A stretch of 64,000 nucleotides of DNA from Paenibacillus wynnii (GTDB lineage: Bacteria > Bacillota > Bacilli > Paenibacillales > Paenibacillaceae), in NCBI RefSeq assembly GCF_030812855.1, contig NZ_JAUSTK010000013.1:1-64000 (forward strand), in the 5' to 3' direction. Shown piece after piece: positions 35,284 through 43,968 of the stretch; position 1 is the stretch's first letter, and every line of letters begins with the position of its first letter. Position numbers and translations under genes: made by a program. The notes beneath the pieces were generated by a model that saw only the letters and a list, made by a program, of their open reading frames with translations, made no database searches and had not been told where the DNA came from.

Positions 35284-36201
35284 ATGTTGCGATCTACAAT
35301 CAGCAGGTCCCTTGCAGTGGCGCTTCTACTCGGTATGGTTGGGGTCACAGGCTGCGGGACTAATGATGCGGCTGGAAATAATAATGTCCGTACAAACAAT
35401 GTTCAGACTGCTAAAGATGGCCGTTTGAATGTGAACTCAGTAAAGGGCAGAAATGGAACAGATAACGTCACCAGACTCCAAATGAGTCAGGACTTGGCTG
35501 ACCGAATTACAGCAATGAGAGATGTTCGTTCAGCTAATGTTTTGGTAGCTGGAAATAAAGCGTATGTTGCCTTAACACTGGATGAGGCCGGTACCGGTAC
35601 GCGTAGCGGAAGAGCAACAGACTCTTCCCCGCGAACCTTGGCAACGGGTAGAAACAGTGGCGGCATGCTAGGAACTGGTGGTTCATTGACTGGTAGAGGT
35701 GGTACAACATCCGGTATGGATGGAACAACGTACGGCATGGACGGAACAATGACAGGTCGAAGTGGAACAATGACAGGTATAGGTGGAGCCATGCCCGGTA
35801 CAGGCGGAGTAATGAATGGTACTGCAGGCGGTAGCGGTGCTGCCGGGAATATGGGTACCGGAAGTATGGGAACCTATGGTATGGGAACCGGCGGCATGGG
35901 AACTAGAGGTGTGGGGACCTATGGTGCAGGAACCGGCGGCATGGGTACTGGTGGCATGGGGAACATGGGCGCTGCTGATGCCGATACTTTACCTAGAGAT
36001 CTTAAGGATAAAGTTACCGCTGAGATTAAAAGAAATGCACCTCAAATTAAGACTGTGTATGTTTCTGATAATCCAGAATTCGTACAACGTGTAAACGGCT
36101 ATGCAGACAATGCCCGTGGAGGATACCCTCTTCAAGGCTTTGTACAAGAATTTAGTTCGATGGTGGAGCGTATTTTCCCTGGTAACAACACTAACCGGTA
36201 A
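35284..36201 (+). CDS. YhcN/YlaJ-type sporulation lipoprotein with Gly/Met/Thr repeat insert
   Basis: 305 residues from ATG 35284 (GGAGG upstream). Lipoprotein signal with lipobox V-T-G-C at residues ~17-20. Residues ~55-105 and ~235-305 match the two halves of the YhcN/YlaJ fold (D-R-I-T-A-M-R-D-V, and T-V-Y-V-S-D-N-P-E-F-V-Q-R-V). Between them lies ~120 residues of G-T-G-G-M-G-T-type low complexity, much longer than in typical members. YhcN is a forespore inner-membrane protein tied to germination; that role is assumed here. Confidence 0.8.
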   Translation: MLRSTISRSLAVALLLGMVGVTGCGTNDAAGNNNVRTNNVQTAKDGRLNVNSVKGRNGTDNVTRLQMSQDLADRITAMRDVRSANVLVAGNKAYVALTLDEAGTGTRSGRATDSSPRTLATGRNSGGMLGTGGSLTGRGGTTSGMDGTTYGMDGTMTGRSGTMTGIGGAMPGTGGVMNGTAGGSGAAGNMGTGSMGTYGMGTGGMGTRGVGTYGAGTGGMGTGGMGNMGAADADTLPRDLKDKVTAEIKRNAPQIKTVYVSDNPEFVQRVNGYADNARGGYPLQGFVQEFSSMVERIFPGNNTNR

Positions 36202-36270
36202 AAGTTATAATTCTTGAAAAAAAACATCTTTAAATCATATGGAATTTATCCTTTATAACGGATAACACTA

Positions 36271-36317
36271 ATAACGCAGCCACTTTAACGCCTTAGGCGT
36301 ACGGCTGCGTTATTTTT
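36271..36317. terminator. Terminator shared by convergent yhcN-like and nagA genes
   Basis: AACGCAGCC pairs with GGCTGCGTT; the loop itself contains an ACGCC/GGCGT hairpin. T-rich flanks lie on both strands. Confidence 0.85.
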
Positions 36318-36336
36318 AATGTATAACATAAATCAT

Positions 36337-37518
36337 TTAGAAGGTGATTTTTTTCCCTTGAACCCAAACGTCGCATAGATTAAGCTCGGCGTCGAGAAGG
36401 AGGATATCTCCCTGCTTACCAGCTTCCAAAGACCCAATGATCCGTTCAAGGCCTAACGATACAGCAGGTGTAAGACTTGCCGCCCGAGATGCAGCTTCAA
36501 GGGATAAACCGACCTCTTGAACCAGGAAGCGGAAGCCCTTTATCATGGTAAGTGTGCTGCCAGCGAGGGATTCAGGTTGATCTTTAAGGGTAGCTATACC
36601 TTGTTGTACCAAAACAGGCAGATCGCCAATCTTGTACTCACCATCACTTAATCCTGCAGCCGACATCGCGTCTGTGATCAACAGCAGATTATCGCCCTTT
36701 AATTGGGCCAGTATAGAGACCACAGCAGGATGTACATGTATACCGTCTCCGATAATTTCCGCACGTATGCGATGATCACCCAGAACGGCTCCGACTGTGC
36801 CCGGTTTACGGTGGTGCAGTGCTGTCATTGCATTGAATGCATGCACTGCTTGATTTAACCCGGCCTCTGCTGCTGTAATGACCTCATCATAAGTGGCATC
36901 GGTATGTCCGAGTGCTGCTGTAATGCTGTGTCTGCGCAGCCATGAAATAGCGGTTAGTGCGCCTTCCCGTTCAGGAGCAAGAGTGACCTGACGAATGAGT
37001 CCTGGATAATGGGTCTCCCACTCTTCCAGCCATTCGATATTCGCTAGAACAATGTGCTCGGGATTTTGCGCTCCAGGCCACTTAGGGCTAATAAAAGGTC
37101 CTTCCAGATGGACTCCTGCCAACTGGGCATAAGGCATGTTTCGGGATCTATAGGCGTCAACCTCGGACAACACTTGATCAATTGCAGCTTTCGGAGCAGT
37201 CATAGTCGTAGCAAGCATGGTTGTAGTTCCTTGCGAACAATGAAATTTCGTAATGGAGTTCAGCGCCTCAGAGTCGCTATACATGAAATCATGACCGGCT
37301 CCGCCATGAACATGCACGTCTACAAAGCCGGGGATGAACAGCCCTTCTTTTTCAATAGTGAAAGGCCATGCTGCATAGACAGCGGGCAGCCATTCTGCTT
37401 CACCGACATAAAAAATTTGCTCTGCAGAAACTGCTATCACTCCACGCTCCAATATTCCGCCGGGAGTAAGCACTTTTCCGAATAAAAGCTCACCTTCAAG
37501 GGTATTTATTTCAACCAT
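36337..37518 (-). CDS. nagA: N-acetylglucosamine-6-phosphate deacetylase
   Basis: 393 residues. Metal-binding motifs in order: I-P-G-F-V-D-V-H-V-H-G-G near 55, H-L-E-G-P-F-I near 135, A-L-G-H-T-D-A near 205, H-A-F-N-A-M-T near 225, and L-I-T-D-A-M-S-A-A-G near 285. It removes the acetyl group from GlcNAc-6-P, supplying NagB. Its start overlaps the nagB stop, so the operon runs regulator, nagB, nagA. Confidence 0.95.
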   Translation of the reverse strand: MVEINTLEGELLFGKVLTPGGILERGVIAVSAEQIFYVGEAEWLPAVYAAWPFTIEKEGLFIPGFVDVHVHGGAGHDFMYSDSEALNSITKFHCSQGTTTMLATTMTAPKAAIDQVLSEVDAYRSRNMPYAQLAGVHLEGPFISPKWPGAQNPEHIVLANIEWLEEWETHYPGLIRQVTLAPEREGALTAISWLRRHSITAALGHTDATYDEVITAAEAGLNQAVHAFNAMTALHHRKPGTVGAVLGDHRIRAEIIGDGIHVHPAVVSILAQLKGDNLLLITDAMSAAGLSDGEYKIGDLPVLVQQGIATLKDQPESLAGSTLTMIKGFRFLVQEVGLSLEAASRAASLTPAVSLGLERIIGSLEAGKQGDILLLDAELNLCDVWVQGKKITF

Positions 37519-38234
37519 TTTCCTGCTCCTTCATCTAGCAACACAACAACATTGGGATGGCTTTGCAACAAGGATGCAGGACATTGAGTGGTAATAGGCC
37601 CCTCAATTGCATTTTTAACAGCCTCAGCTTTTTCCTCGCCACGAACGAGAAGAACAATTTGTTTAGCTTTTAGAATACTTGCAATACCCATGGTTACAGC
37701 CTGACGGGGTACTTCAGCAAGAGTAGGGAAGAATCGGGCATTCGCTTCGAGTGTTTCTTCTAGCAGATCCACCACATGTGTACCGCTGCTGAGACTGGCA
37801 TCCGGCTCATTAAAACCTATATGACCATTACTACCTATTCCTAAAATCTGCAGATCGACAGGTCCGTGTTCCTCCAGCATTTTATCGTAGGCAAGACATT
37901 CAGCATCTAGATCTTCTGCATTTCCGTTAGGGACATGCGTCCGGCTGAGGTCGATATCAACGTGGTTAAACAGATGCTCGTTCATAAAACTACGGTAGCT
38001 TTGGGAATGTTCGACTGGTAATCCTACATACTCATCGAGGTTGTAAGAAGAAGCTTTGGAGAAGCTTACGAGGCCTTTGTTGTACATTTCAACCACGCGG
38101 GCATACACACCTACAGGCGAACTTCCGGTAGCTAGGCCAAGCACAGCCTTTGGGTTGCTTTGTAGTAGGCTCACAATTAAATTGGCACCGGTTTGTACGA
38201 AATCCTCGTCATTTTGAAATTTGAAAATATTCAT
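37506..38234 (-). CDS. nagB: Glucosamine-6-phosphate deaminase
   Basis: 242 residues. L-G-L-A-T-G-S-S-P-V-G-V-Y near 35, Y-N-L-D-E-Y-V-G-L near 65, and G-I-G-S-N-G-H-I-G-F-N-E-P near 130, all diagnostic for NagB. It converts glucosamine-6-P to fructose-6-P and ammonia, linking cell-wall or chitin sugar to glycolysis. The start overlaps the regulator's stop (ATGA). Confidence 0.95.
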   Translation of the reverse strand: MNIFKFQNDEDFVQTGANLIVSLLQSNPKAVLGLATGSSPVGVYARVVEMYNKGLVSFSKASSYNLDEYVGLPVEHSQSYRSFMNEHLFNHVDIDLSRTHVPNGNAEDLDAECLAYDKMLEEHGPVDLQILGIGSNGHIGFNEPDASLSSGTHVVDLLEETLEANARFFPTLAEVPRQAVTMGIASILKAKQIVLLVRGEEKAEAVKNAIEGPITTQCPASLLQSHPNVVVLLDEGAGKWLK

Positions 38235-39112
38235 TTCATTTGACCTCCTCGTTTATGGCGATACTGTTGGACATTCAGATAAGATTGCTCGAGCTTTGGA
38301 ATGTAATCTTTAAAGCGGGTACTGACCATCCCAGTGAATAAAATATCAATAATGTGAAGCTGGGCTATACGTGAAGCCATATCTCCACGACGCATTCCCT
38401 GTTCAAGCGAAGATGAAAAGAGAGGGATATCGGCATTCGTGGCTAAAGTGCTGCTCCCATAGGAAGTAAGGGCAATTGTACTTGCTCCGCTAGCTCCAGC
38501 GCAGGAAAGGGCATCAATGGTTTCTGGAGTTTCTCCCGAATACGATATGGCAAAAGCTACATCCCCTTTAGACAACGTTGAGGCTGAGGTAATCTGCATA
38601 TGTGAGTCGGAAAAAGCGGTGCAGTTCACACCGATACGAATCAGCTTTTGGTAAAAGTCCTGAGCTACAATCGATGAAGTCGCCATCCCATATAGGTCGA
38701 TCCGTCTGGCTTTACATAACAAATCAACGACGCTTTCAAGTCTTTCTATATTCAGCAGTGACGTAGTGTCTCTTATTGAAGCCAGATGGTTCGACTGCAT
38801 AGCCTCCACAATAACCGAGAGCGGATTGCCTGCCACAATATCTTGATAAGAAGAGCTGCCATCCTGCAGTCCATAATCACTTTGGGCAATTTCAGCAGCA
38901 AGCTTTACTTTAAAATCGGGAAATCCTTTGAAATGAAAAACTTTGCAGAATCGTGTTACTGTAGCCGGACTGGTACCGCATTGCTCTGCCAGCTCTCGTA
39001 TTCCCATATGAATAACCTCACCGGGGGAGGCTAAAATGCGTTCCGCCAGCTTACGTTCCATATGTGAAAGCTTGGACATTTCATGGTCCAGCGCATTTAG
39101 GATCGGAGCCAT
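38231..39112 (-). CDS. MurR/RpiR-family transcriptional regulator of the nag operon
   Basis: 293 residues, ATG 39112 behind GAGGTGAG. N-terminal RpiR helix-turn-helix (L-A-E-Q-C-G-T-S-P-A-T-V-T-R-F-C-K near 40) and C-terminal SIS domain (L-Y-G-M-A-T-S-S-I-V-A, A-I-S-Y-S-G-E-T near 190). SIS domains bind phosphosugars, so an amino-sugar phosphate is the likely effector. Co-transcribed with nagB and nagA. Confidence 0.9.
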   Translation of the reverse strand: MAPILNALDHEMSKLSHMERKLAERILASPGEVIHMGIRELAEQCGTSPATVTRFCKVFHFKGFPDFKVKLAAEIAQSDYGLQDGSSSYQDIVAGNPLSVIVEAMQSNHLASIRDTTSLLNIERLESVVDLLCKARRIDLYGMATSSIVAQDFYQKLIRIGVNCTAFSDSHMQITSASTLSKGDVAFAISYSGETPETIDALSCAGASGASTIALTSYGSSTLATNADIPLFSSSLEQGMRRGDMASRIAQLHIIDILFTGMVSTRFKDYIPKLEQSYLNVQQYRHKRGGQMK

Positions 39113-39189
39113 AACTCACCTCATCTTGAAAATGAATGCGAAGAAAATAATAATACTGAAATTATTTTTATTATTATGAACCAAAACAA

Positions 39190-39202
39190 GAAAATTATTT
39201 TC
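39190..39202. promoter_or_regulatory. Candidate operator for the RpiR regulator
   Basis: GAAAATTATTTTC is a perfect palindrome in the AT-rich leader 78 bases before the regulator start. A related half-site TGAAATTATTTTTA lies at ~39156-39169. RpiR proteins often bind such A/T-rich palindromes. Confidence 0.45.
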
Positions 39203-39387
39203 ATATTTAGAATAAAATAAAATCACTGTGGATGCAATAGTAAACTTACCCGGGATGACCAATATTTTGCGAAAACTTACCTGGGAGTTAATAAGATAGA
39301 CAAATGGCTGCGTTAAAACCCGGTGATGATTTTCATACTGCTTCATCCGACTTCACTGTGCTTTAACTCGAATGATGCCGTAGCCCT

Positions 39388-39725
39388 AAATCCTGTACAA
39401 TGTGCAGAATTTAGAGTGAACGGGACTGGATAAGGATGAAATCCTGCACATAGTGCAGGAATTTAGTGAGAATGGAGCTGGATACGTATGAAATCCTGCA
39501 CATAGTGCAGGAATATAGAGAGAATGGGGCTGGAAACGGGTGAAATCCTGCATATAGTGCAGGAATATAGAGAGAATGGGGCTGGAAACGGGTGAAATCA
39601 TGCAAATAGTGCAGGAATATAGAGTGAATGGGGCTGTATAAGGGTGAAATCCTGCATATAGTGCAGGAATATAGAGAGAATGGAGCTGAATACGGATGAA
39701 ATCCTGCATATTGTGCAGAATTATA
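39388..39725. repeat. 52-bp tandem repeat array, seven copies, each with a hairpin
   Basis: The motif AAATCCTGCA recurs at ~39388, 39439, 39491, 39543, 39595, 39647 and 39699, a 52-base period. Each unit centres on CCTGCACATAGTGCAGG, a 7-bp stem with a 3-base loop, joined by GAATATAGAGAGAATGGGGC-type spacers. The frames on the minus strand that cover it are repeat artefacts. Confidence 0.9.
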
Positions 39726-39744
39726 GAATTCCCCAGTTCAAGCT

Positions 39745-39780
39745 AAAAAAAGACAAGTATCCTAGGACGGGACACTTGCC
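39745..39780 (-). terminator. Terminator of the efe operon
   Basis: Read on the minus strand, GGCAAGTGTCC pairs with GGATACTTGTC (two G-T pairs) and is followed by seven T. Confidence 0.85.
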
Positions 39781-39799
39781 TTAAATGATGGATTTACTT

Positions 39800-41608
39800 T
39801 TAATGAACTGTTTGTGATTTGCCGGAGGTTTTTCGACGCAGCAGCTCCCAGCCAATGAAAAGCAGCAGTAGCAGCTGAGGGAGCACAGTTTCCAGAGTAG
39901 GATACAACCCAAGCCAGCTTACTGAAGGCCAACCGTTCTGCACATGTGCCGGTAATTTACCAGCGACTTGCAGAGAGTGAAGGCTTTCACCCAGAAAACG
40001 AAATACTAAGTAGTAAATCAGAACTGTAGCCGTACGGAAGAATGCTGCAATCGGGAGCCGCGCACTAAGCGCAATAATGGCATAGCCCATAATGATAAGA
40101 ACAAAAAGTGCGCCTGCAATGCCAAGCAGAAGCTGTGAGGTTTCAATAGAAGGGGCCATTCCGACGTAAAAAATTGTCGTCTCGGCTCCCTCGCGTAAAA
40201 TAGCTAAGGCAGAGATAGAGAATAATGACCATAGACTGCCCTTGGCTAAAGCTCCATCGACCTTTCGTCCAACATAGCTGTTCCATGCGGCTGTATTCGA
40301 CTTTTCATGCAGCCAGCGACCGATGGTCAGCATCATAACAACAGCAACTAGACCTGTAATCCCCTCAATCATTTCTCGTGCTCCACCGGAGGCCGCACGT
40401 GAGATGCTGTAGGTTAGAACAACGGCGAGTACGATACTTCCAATTAGACCGGAAGCCGCACCGGACCATACCCATTTTTGAGCATTGCGGCTATCGTTCC
40501 GCTTCAGATAAGCGAGGAGGGCAGCCAATACGAGGATAGCTTCCAATCCCTCACGCAGCAGAATAAGTGCGGCATCCCAAGCTGTATAGCTGGACTCCCC
40601 AGCCAGAGGTGTTAATTCTGAGAGCATATTATCTAGAGCAGCCAAGGCTTGATCCAGTTTCGGCGGATCAGATAATAGGTAACCGCTGACGGCTGCACTC
40701 TCGTTTTCGATATTGTTATAGACCGTAGGGGAAGCAATTTGAACCTGTCCTTCGGCAGAAGGCCAGGCGATAATGAATTGCCCCATAACCCCTGCTGCTG
40801 TCGCGCTGTCACCGTTAGCCGCATCGGAACGTGCATCCTTCAGGTAACGGATTAGTCCTTCTATTGAAGCGGATTCACCGACCGTCGTTGGGTTTGTTTG
40901 GTTGATTTTACCTGTGCTGTAGTCAGCAAGCAGTGTATATAGCGCCTCGGCTTCAGACTTCGCCGAATCCTCGCGGAGCGGCTCTGCCTGCAGCGCAATG
41001 CGCAACAGGCTCAGCTTCGTCTCCAGCTGGCCGTAGATGGCGGAATTGTCTTGGCGGATGGCGCTTTCGGCAGGCTTCCAGCCATCTACAATGGCGCTGT
41101 ATGCCTCTTTTGCCGCCGCCCAATCGGCGCGAAGCACCGCATCCCGCGTGCGTTCCACCGCGGGCAGCAGCTGCGCCGCCGTTTCACGGCCGGCGGCACC
41201 GCCCTTGCCTTCGCCGCCCGTGCCGGAGGCGGCGCTGACGTACGCGTCCACGGCTCTGGCGAGCGTGGACAGCGCGGACTTGGCGGGCGCTGGCGTATCG
41301 CCGCCCGCCGCAAGCTTGGCCGCCGCGTCTGCGAGCGCGGCGTCAACGGCAGCAGCCGGACCGGCGAGTGCCGGGTCCGGAGTGCCAGCCTGCGCGGCGC
41401 GCCATAGCGCCGCGAACGTCTCTACATCCGCTGCTGCGGCGTCCCACTGGCCCTGGCCGGCTTCCACGAGCGCGCTGCCAAGAGGCGGCAGCAGCTCATC
41501 ATGCCGGCCCGCTCCCTCCGCCGCAAGCACTGGCGCGCACAGCAGAAGCGCGCACAGAAAACCAAGCAGCACTGTAGCTTTCAGTGTACGAAATCTATTG
41601 TGTAGCAT
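39800..41608 (-). CDS. efeU: FTR1/EfeU-type iron permease with N-terminal extracytoplasmic domain
   Basis: 602 residues from the ATG at 41608 (AGGAGG upstream); the frame extends to 41653 without a site. Signal peptide at residues 1-30, then ~330 residues of Ala-rich helical extracytoplasmic domain, then the permease with seven helices. Both iron-binding signatures are present: L-L-R-E-G-L-E-A-I-L near residue 360 and L-R-E-G-A-E-T-T near 475. It takes up iron together with EfeO and EfeB. DNA for residues ~20-170 (41.1-41.56 kb) is much richer in GC than its surroundings. Confidence 0.88.
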   Translation of the reverse strand: MLHNRFRTLKATVLLGFLCALLLCAPVLAAEGAGRHDELLPPLGSALVEAGQGQWDAAAADVETFAALWRAAQAGTPDPALAGPAAAVDAALADAAAKLAAGGDTPAPAKSALSTLARAVDAYVSAASGTGGEGKGGAAGRETAAQLLPAVERTRDAVLRADWAAAKEAYSAIVDGWKPAESAIRQDNSAIYGQLETKLSLLRIALQAEPLREDSAKSEAEALYTLLADYSTGKINQTNPTTVGESASIEGLIRYLKDARSDAANGDSATAAGVMGQFIIAWPSAEGQVQIASPTVYNNIENESAAVSGYLLSDPPKLDQALAALDNMLSELTPLAGESSYTAWDAALILLREGLEAILVLAALLAYLKRNDSRNAQKWVWSGAASGLIGSIVLAVVLTYSISRAASGGAREMIEGITGLVAVVMMLTIGRWLHEKSNTAAWNSYVGRKVDGALAKGSLWSLFSISALAILREGAETTIFYVGMAPSIETSQLLLGIAGALFVLIIMGYAIIALSARLPIAAFFRTATVLIYYLVFRFLGESLHSLQVAGKLPAHVQNGWPSVSWLGLYPTLETVLPQLLLLLFIGWELLRRKTSGKSQTVH

Positions 41609-41652
41609 CCGGTAATCCTCCTTCAATAATAAGCATGTTACGGGTGTAGCCA

Positions 41653-42993
41653 TTAACCCAGCAAAGATTGGCCGATATAACCGCCTTTTCGGGTCCCCGG
41701 GAAACAGGCAAAAACAGCGCTGCCCGTGTGGGTCATATACTCGTTCAGCTTATCGATTTTAGATAGGCGCTGTTGAATGGATACGAACTGCTTAACCAGA
41801 TCGCGCTGGAAGCTTATAAAAAGAAGTCCGGCGTCCAACTGCCCGGTCTTAAGATTCATACCGCTTGAATAGGAGTAGGATCGACGCAGCATTTTAACAG
41901 TACCATCTCCATGTGCAAGTGCTGAATGAGAGTTTTCTGGGATAATAAGTTTCCCCGATGCGTCAGTTGCTTTCAAATCAAGATCATCGAACTCATCCTT
42001 GGCTCCGATCGGAGCACCGGTTTGGCGGTGCCGTCCGAAGGTCGCTTCCTGATCACTCAAGTTTGAACGGTCCCACACCTCGATACGAAGCATTACACGG
42101 CGTACAGCCATATAGGTGCCGCCATTCATCCAAGAAGGGCCATCCCCGCTATTATTCCATACCACTGTGTCCATCTCTTTACGATCAGTGACATCCGGAT
42201 TTCCTGTCCCATCTTTGAAGCCAAGCAGGTTCCGTGGGGTTGCTCCCTTAGGGTCCGCTCCGCTTGAACGCTGGAAACCCTCCTGTGTCCAACGTAGAAC
42301 AGCCGTCCCACGGGCAATCCTCGCCAGATTGCGAATAGCATGAAAGGCCACTTGCATATCATCGGCGCAGGCTTGCACACAGAGGTCTCCTCCACACCAC
42401 TGAGGTTCGAGATTGTCTCCAGTGAATACCGGAAGGTCCTGGAATGAAGCAGGCCGCTGTGAGCCTAAACCTAATCTCCCGTCAAAAAAGGACGGGCCAA
42501 CTCCGAAGGTAAGTGTACAGCGGGAAGGAGATAATCCATCTGCTTCACCTGTGTCAGTGGGCGGAAGATTGGGGTTGTCATTTACGTTTCCTATTAGTTG
42601 GCCAGATGTGAGGGAGGCTGCAGTAGTTGTCCACGCCTGGAAGAGCTTCTTAACATCCGAAAGGTTGGTGGTTGTTAAATCAAAGGCTGCAAAACATAAG
42701 AAATTTTGTGCAGGAGTAAGAATTCCTGCCTGATGCTCACCGAAGAATGGGATGGAATCGGCAAGCGCCGCAGAGGCTTGGACTGCACGGTTTGGTGCTG
42801 CTGCGCTTCTTGCAGCAATAATACTTCCAATACCGCCTCCCCCTAGCAGGAGACCTAGTCCACCAACACCAGTAAGCCGCAGCATATCGCGGCGGCTTAC
42901 TTTTTTGCCTGTAAATCCAGTCGAAGAATCATTTTCTTTGCTATTTAGTTCAGGTGAACTTGGCCCTGGGTTTGACGGGTTTTTATCTTTCAT
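41653..42993 (-). CDS. efeB: EfeB-like DyP-type heme peroxidase, Tat-exported
   Basis: 446 residues from the ATG at 42993 (TAGGAG at good spacing; GTG 43002 is too close). Twin-arginine signal V-S-R-R-D-M-L-R-L near residue 33 followed by a Gly/Leu-rich segment. DyP signatures: G-F-K-D-G-T-G-N-P near 245 and R-R-S-Y-S-Y near 365. EfeB oxidises ferrous iron or acts on heme in the EfeUOB system. Middle gene of the operon. Confidence 0.92.
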   Translation of the reverse strand: MKDKNPSNPGPSSPELNSKENDSSTGFTGKKVSRRDMLRLTGVGGLGLLLGGGGIGSIIAARSAAAPNRAVQASAALADSIPFFGEHQAGILTPAQNFLCFAAFDLTTTNLSDVKKLFQAWTTTAASLTSGQLIGNVNDNPNLPPTDTGEADGLSPSRCTLTFGVGPSFFDGRLGLGSQRPASFQDLPVFTGDNLEPQWCGGDLCVQACADDMQVAFHAIRNLARIARGTAVLRWTQEGFQRSSGADPKGATPRNLLGFKDGTGNPDVTDRKEMDTVVWNNSGDGPSWMNGGTYMAVRRVMLRIEVWDRSNLSDQEATFGRHRQTGAPIGAKDEFDDLDLKATDASGKLIIPENSHSALAHGDGTVKMLRRSYSYSSGMNLKTGQLDAGLLFISFQRDLVKQFVSIQQRLSKIDKLNEYMTHTGSAVFACFPGTRKGGYIGQSLLG

Positions 42994-42998
42994 GCCGA

Positions 42999-43883
42999 TC
43001 ACACTCCTAAAATAGTTCCCATATTGGATAAAGGCTCGGCCAATGCATCCAGGCTCTGGCTCAATTTGCGCACTTCTTCTTCTTTCAGCTCTTCATAGGA
43101 AACGTATCCTTCCCCAACTTTGAACGGTGCAAGTTCAGTCTTCAAAGCAGCAAATCTTTCACCGATTGTTTGCTCAAGTGTCGGATCAATTTTGGCCAGT
43201 TCGGGTTTAAGCAGCTCGTATATTTTTTCGGCACCTTCAACATTAGCAACAAAATCGTACAGATCTGTGTGGGAATAACGTTCCTCTTCACCTGTTACCT
43301 TGGAGGAGGATACTTCATTCAGCAGCTCCACAGCGCCGGTTACAAGTAGGTTCGCGTCAATATCTGCCGTTTCAACTTTCGCCCGAAGCAGCTGAGCATC
43401 CTTTAATAAAATGTCGGCTGTAGTTTCCATCCCTTTTGTTGTTTTTTCCACCCAAAGTGATTTCTCAATCCGGTGGAACCCCCGCCATTCGGTCGCATCT
43501 ACATCATTCTCTCGGGCATCAATATTCGGATCCAGATCGCCCAAAGCCTCTGCAATCGGCTCGATTCGCTCATAATACATACGTGCTGGTGCGTAAAGGG
43601 CTTTGGCTTCCTCCAGTTTGCCTTCCTTTACAGCGTTGATGAAGTTCTCTGTTTCCTTTACAAATGCATCGCATTGTTCAATTACATAAGTCCGATACTT
43701 GTCGATCGCTGCTGTGAAATCAGCTGCAGCTTCTGTAGTTCCAGGGGCAGTTGTAGCAACCTGAGCATCAGCTGTAGTGTTACTGTCAGATGCAGTGTTG
43801 CCGTTATTCTCATTGCTGCCACAACCTGCAAATAGGATCGATGCCGCTAGCAAACCTACGGGAACAACATAACTAAATTTCAA
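42999..43883 (-). CDS. efeO: EfeO-like iron-binding lipoprotein (M75/imelysin fold)
   Basis: 294 residues from TTG 43883, six bases after AAGGGGTG; GTG 43892 is an alternative. Lipobox F-A-G-C near residue 21, then a Thr/Ala-rich linker and an EfeO domain with E-W-R-G-F-H-R-I-E-K-S-L-W (H-x-x-E metal motif) near 140 and E-E-R-Y-S-H-T-D-L near 205. It delivers iron to EfeU outside the membrane. First gene of the operon, under a Fur box. Confidence 0.92.
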   Translation of the reverse strand: MKFSYVVPVGLLAASILFAGCGSNENNGNTASDSNTTADAQVATTAPGTTEAAADFTAAIDKYRTYVIEQCDAFVKETENFINAVKEGKLEEAKALYAPARMYYERIEPIAEALGDLDPNIDARENDVDATEWRGFHRIEKSLWVEKTTKGMETTADILLKDAQLLRAKVETADIDANLLVTGAVELLNEVSSSKVTGEEERYSHTDLYDFVANVEGAEKIYELLKPELAKIDPTLEQTIGERFAALKTELAPFKVGEGYVSYEELKEEEVRKLSQSLDALAEPLSNMGTILGV

Positions 43884-43910
43884 AATAAACACCCCTTTTA
43901 TATGTATGGT

Positions 43911-43925
43911 TGATAATGATTATCA
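43911..43925. promoter_or_regulatory. Fur box
   Basis: TGATAATGATTATCA matches the 7-1-7 Bacillus Fur consensus exactly. It lies just downstream of the efe promoter -10, where binding would block transcription. Confidence 0.93.
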
Positions 43926-43939
43926 ATTAAACTGAATTT

Positions 43940-43968
43940 ATCATAAATGCCTAGTCTTTTACTGTCAA
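43940..43968 (-). promoter_or_regulatory. Sigma-A promoter of efeOBU
   Basis: On the minus strand TTGACA (43968-43963) and TATGAT (43945-43940) are 17 bases apart, immediately upstream of the Fur box. Confidence 0.85.

Noticed and set aside
39386..39709. Minus-strand frames of 64 and 107 residues over the 52-bp repeats
   Set aside because: Their periodic translation follows from the tandem DNA repeat; no start signal.
40933..41615. Several plus-strand frames opposite efeU
   Set aside because: Same GC-rich effect; low-complexity Ala/Arg/Pro translations without start signals.
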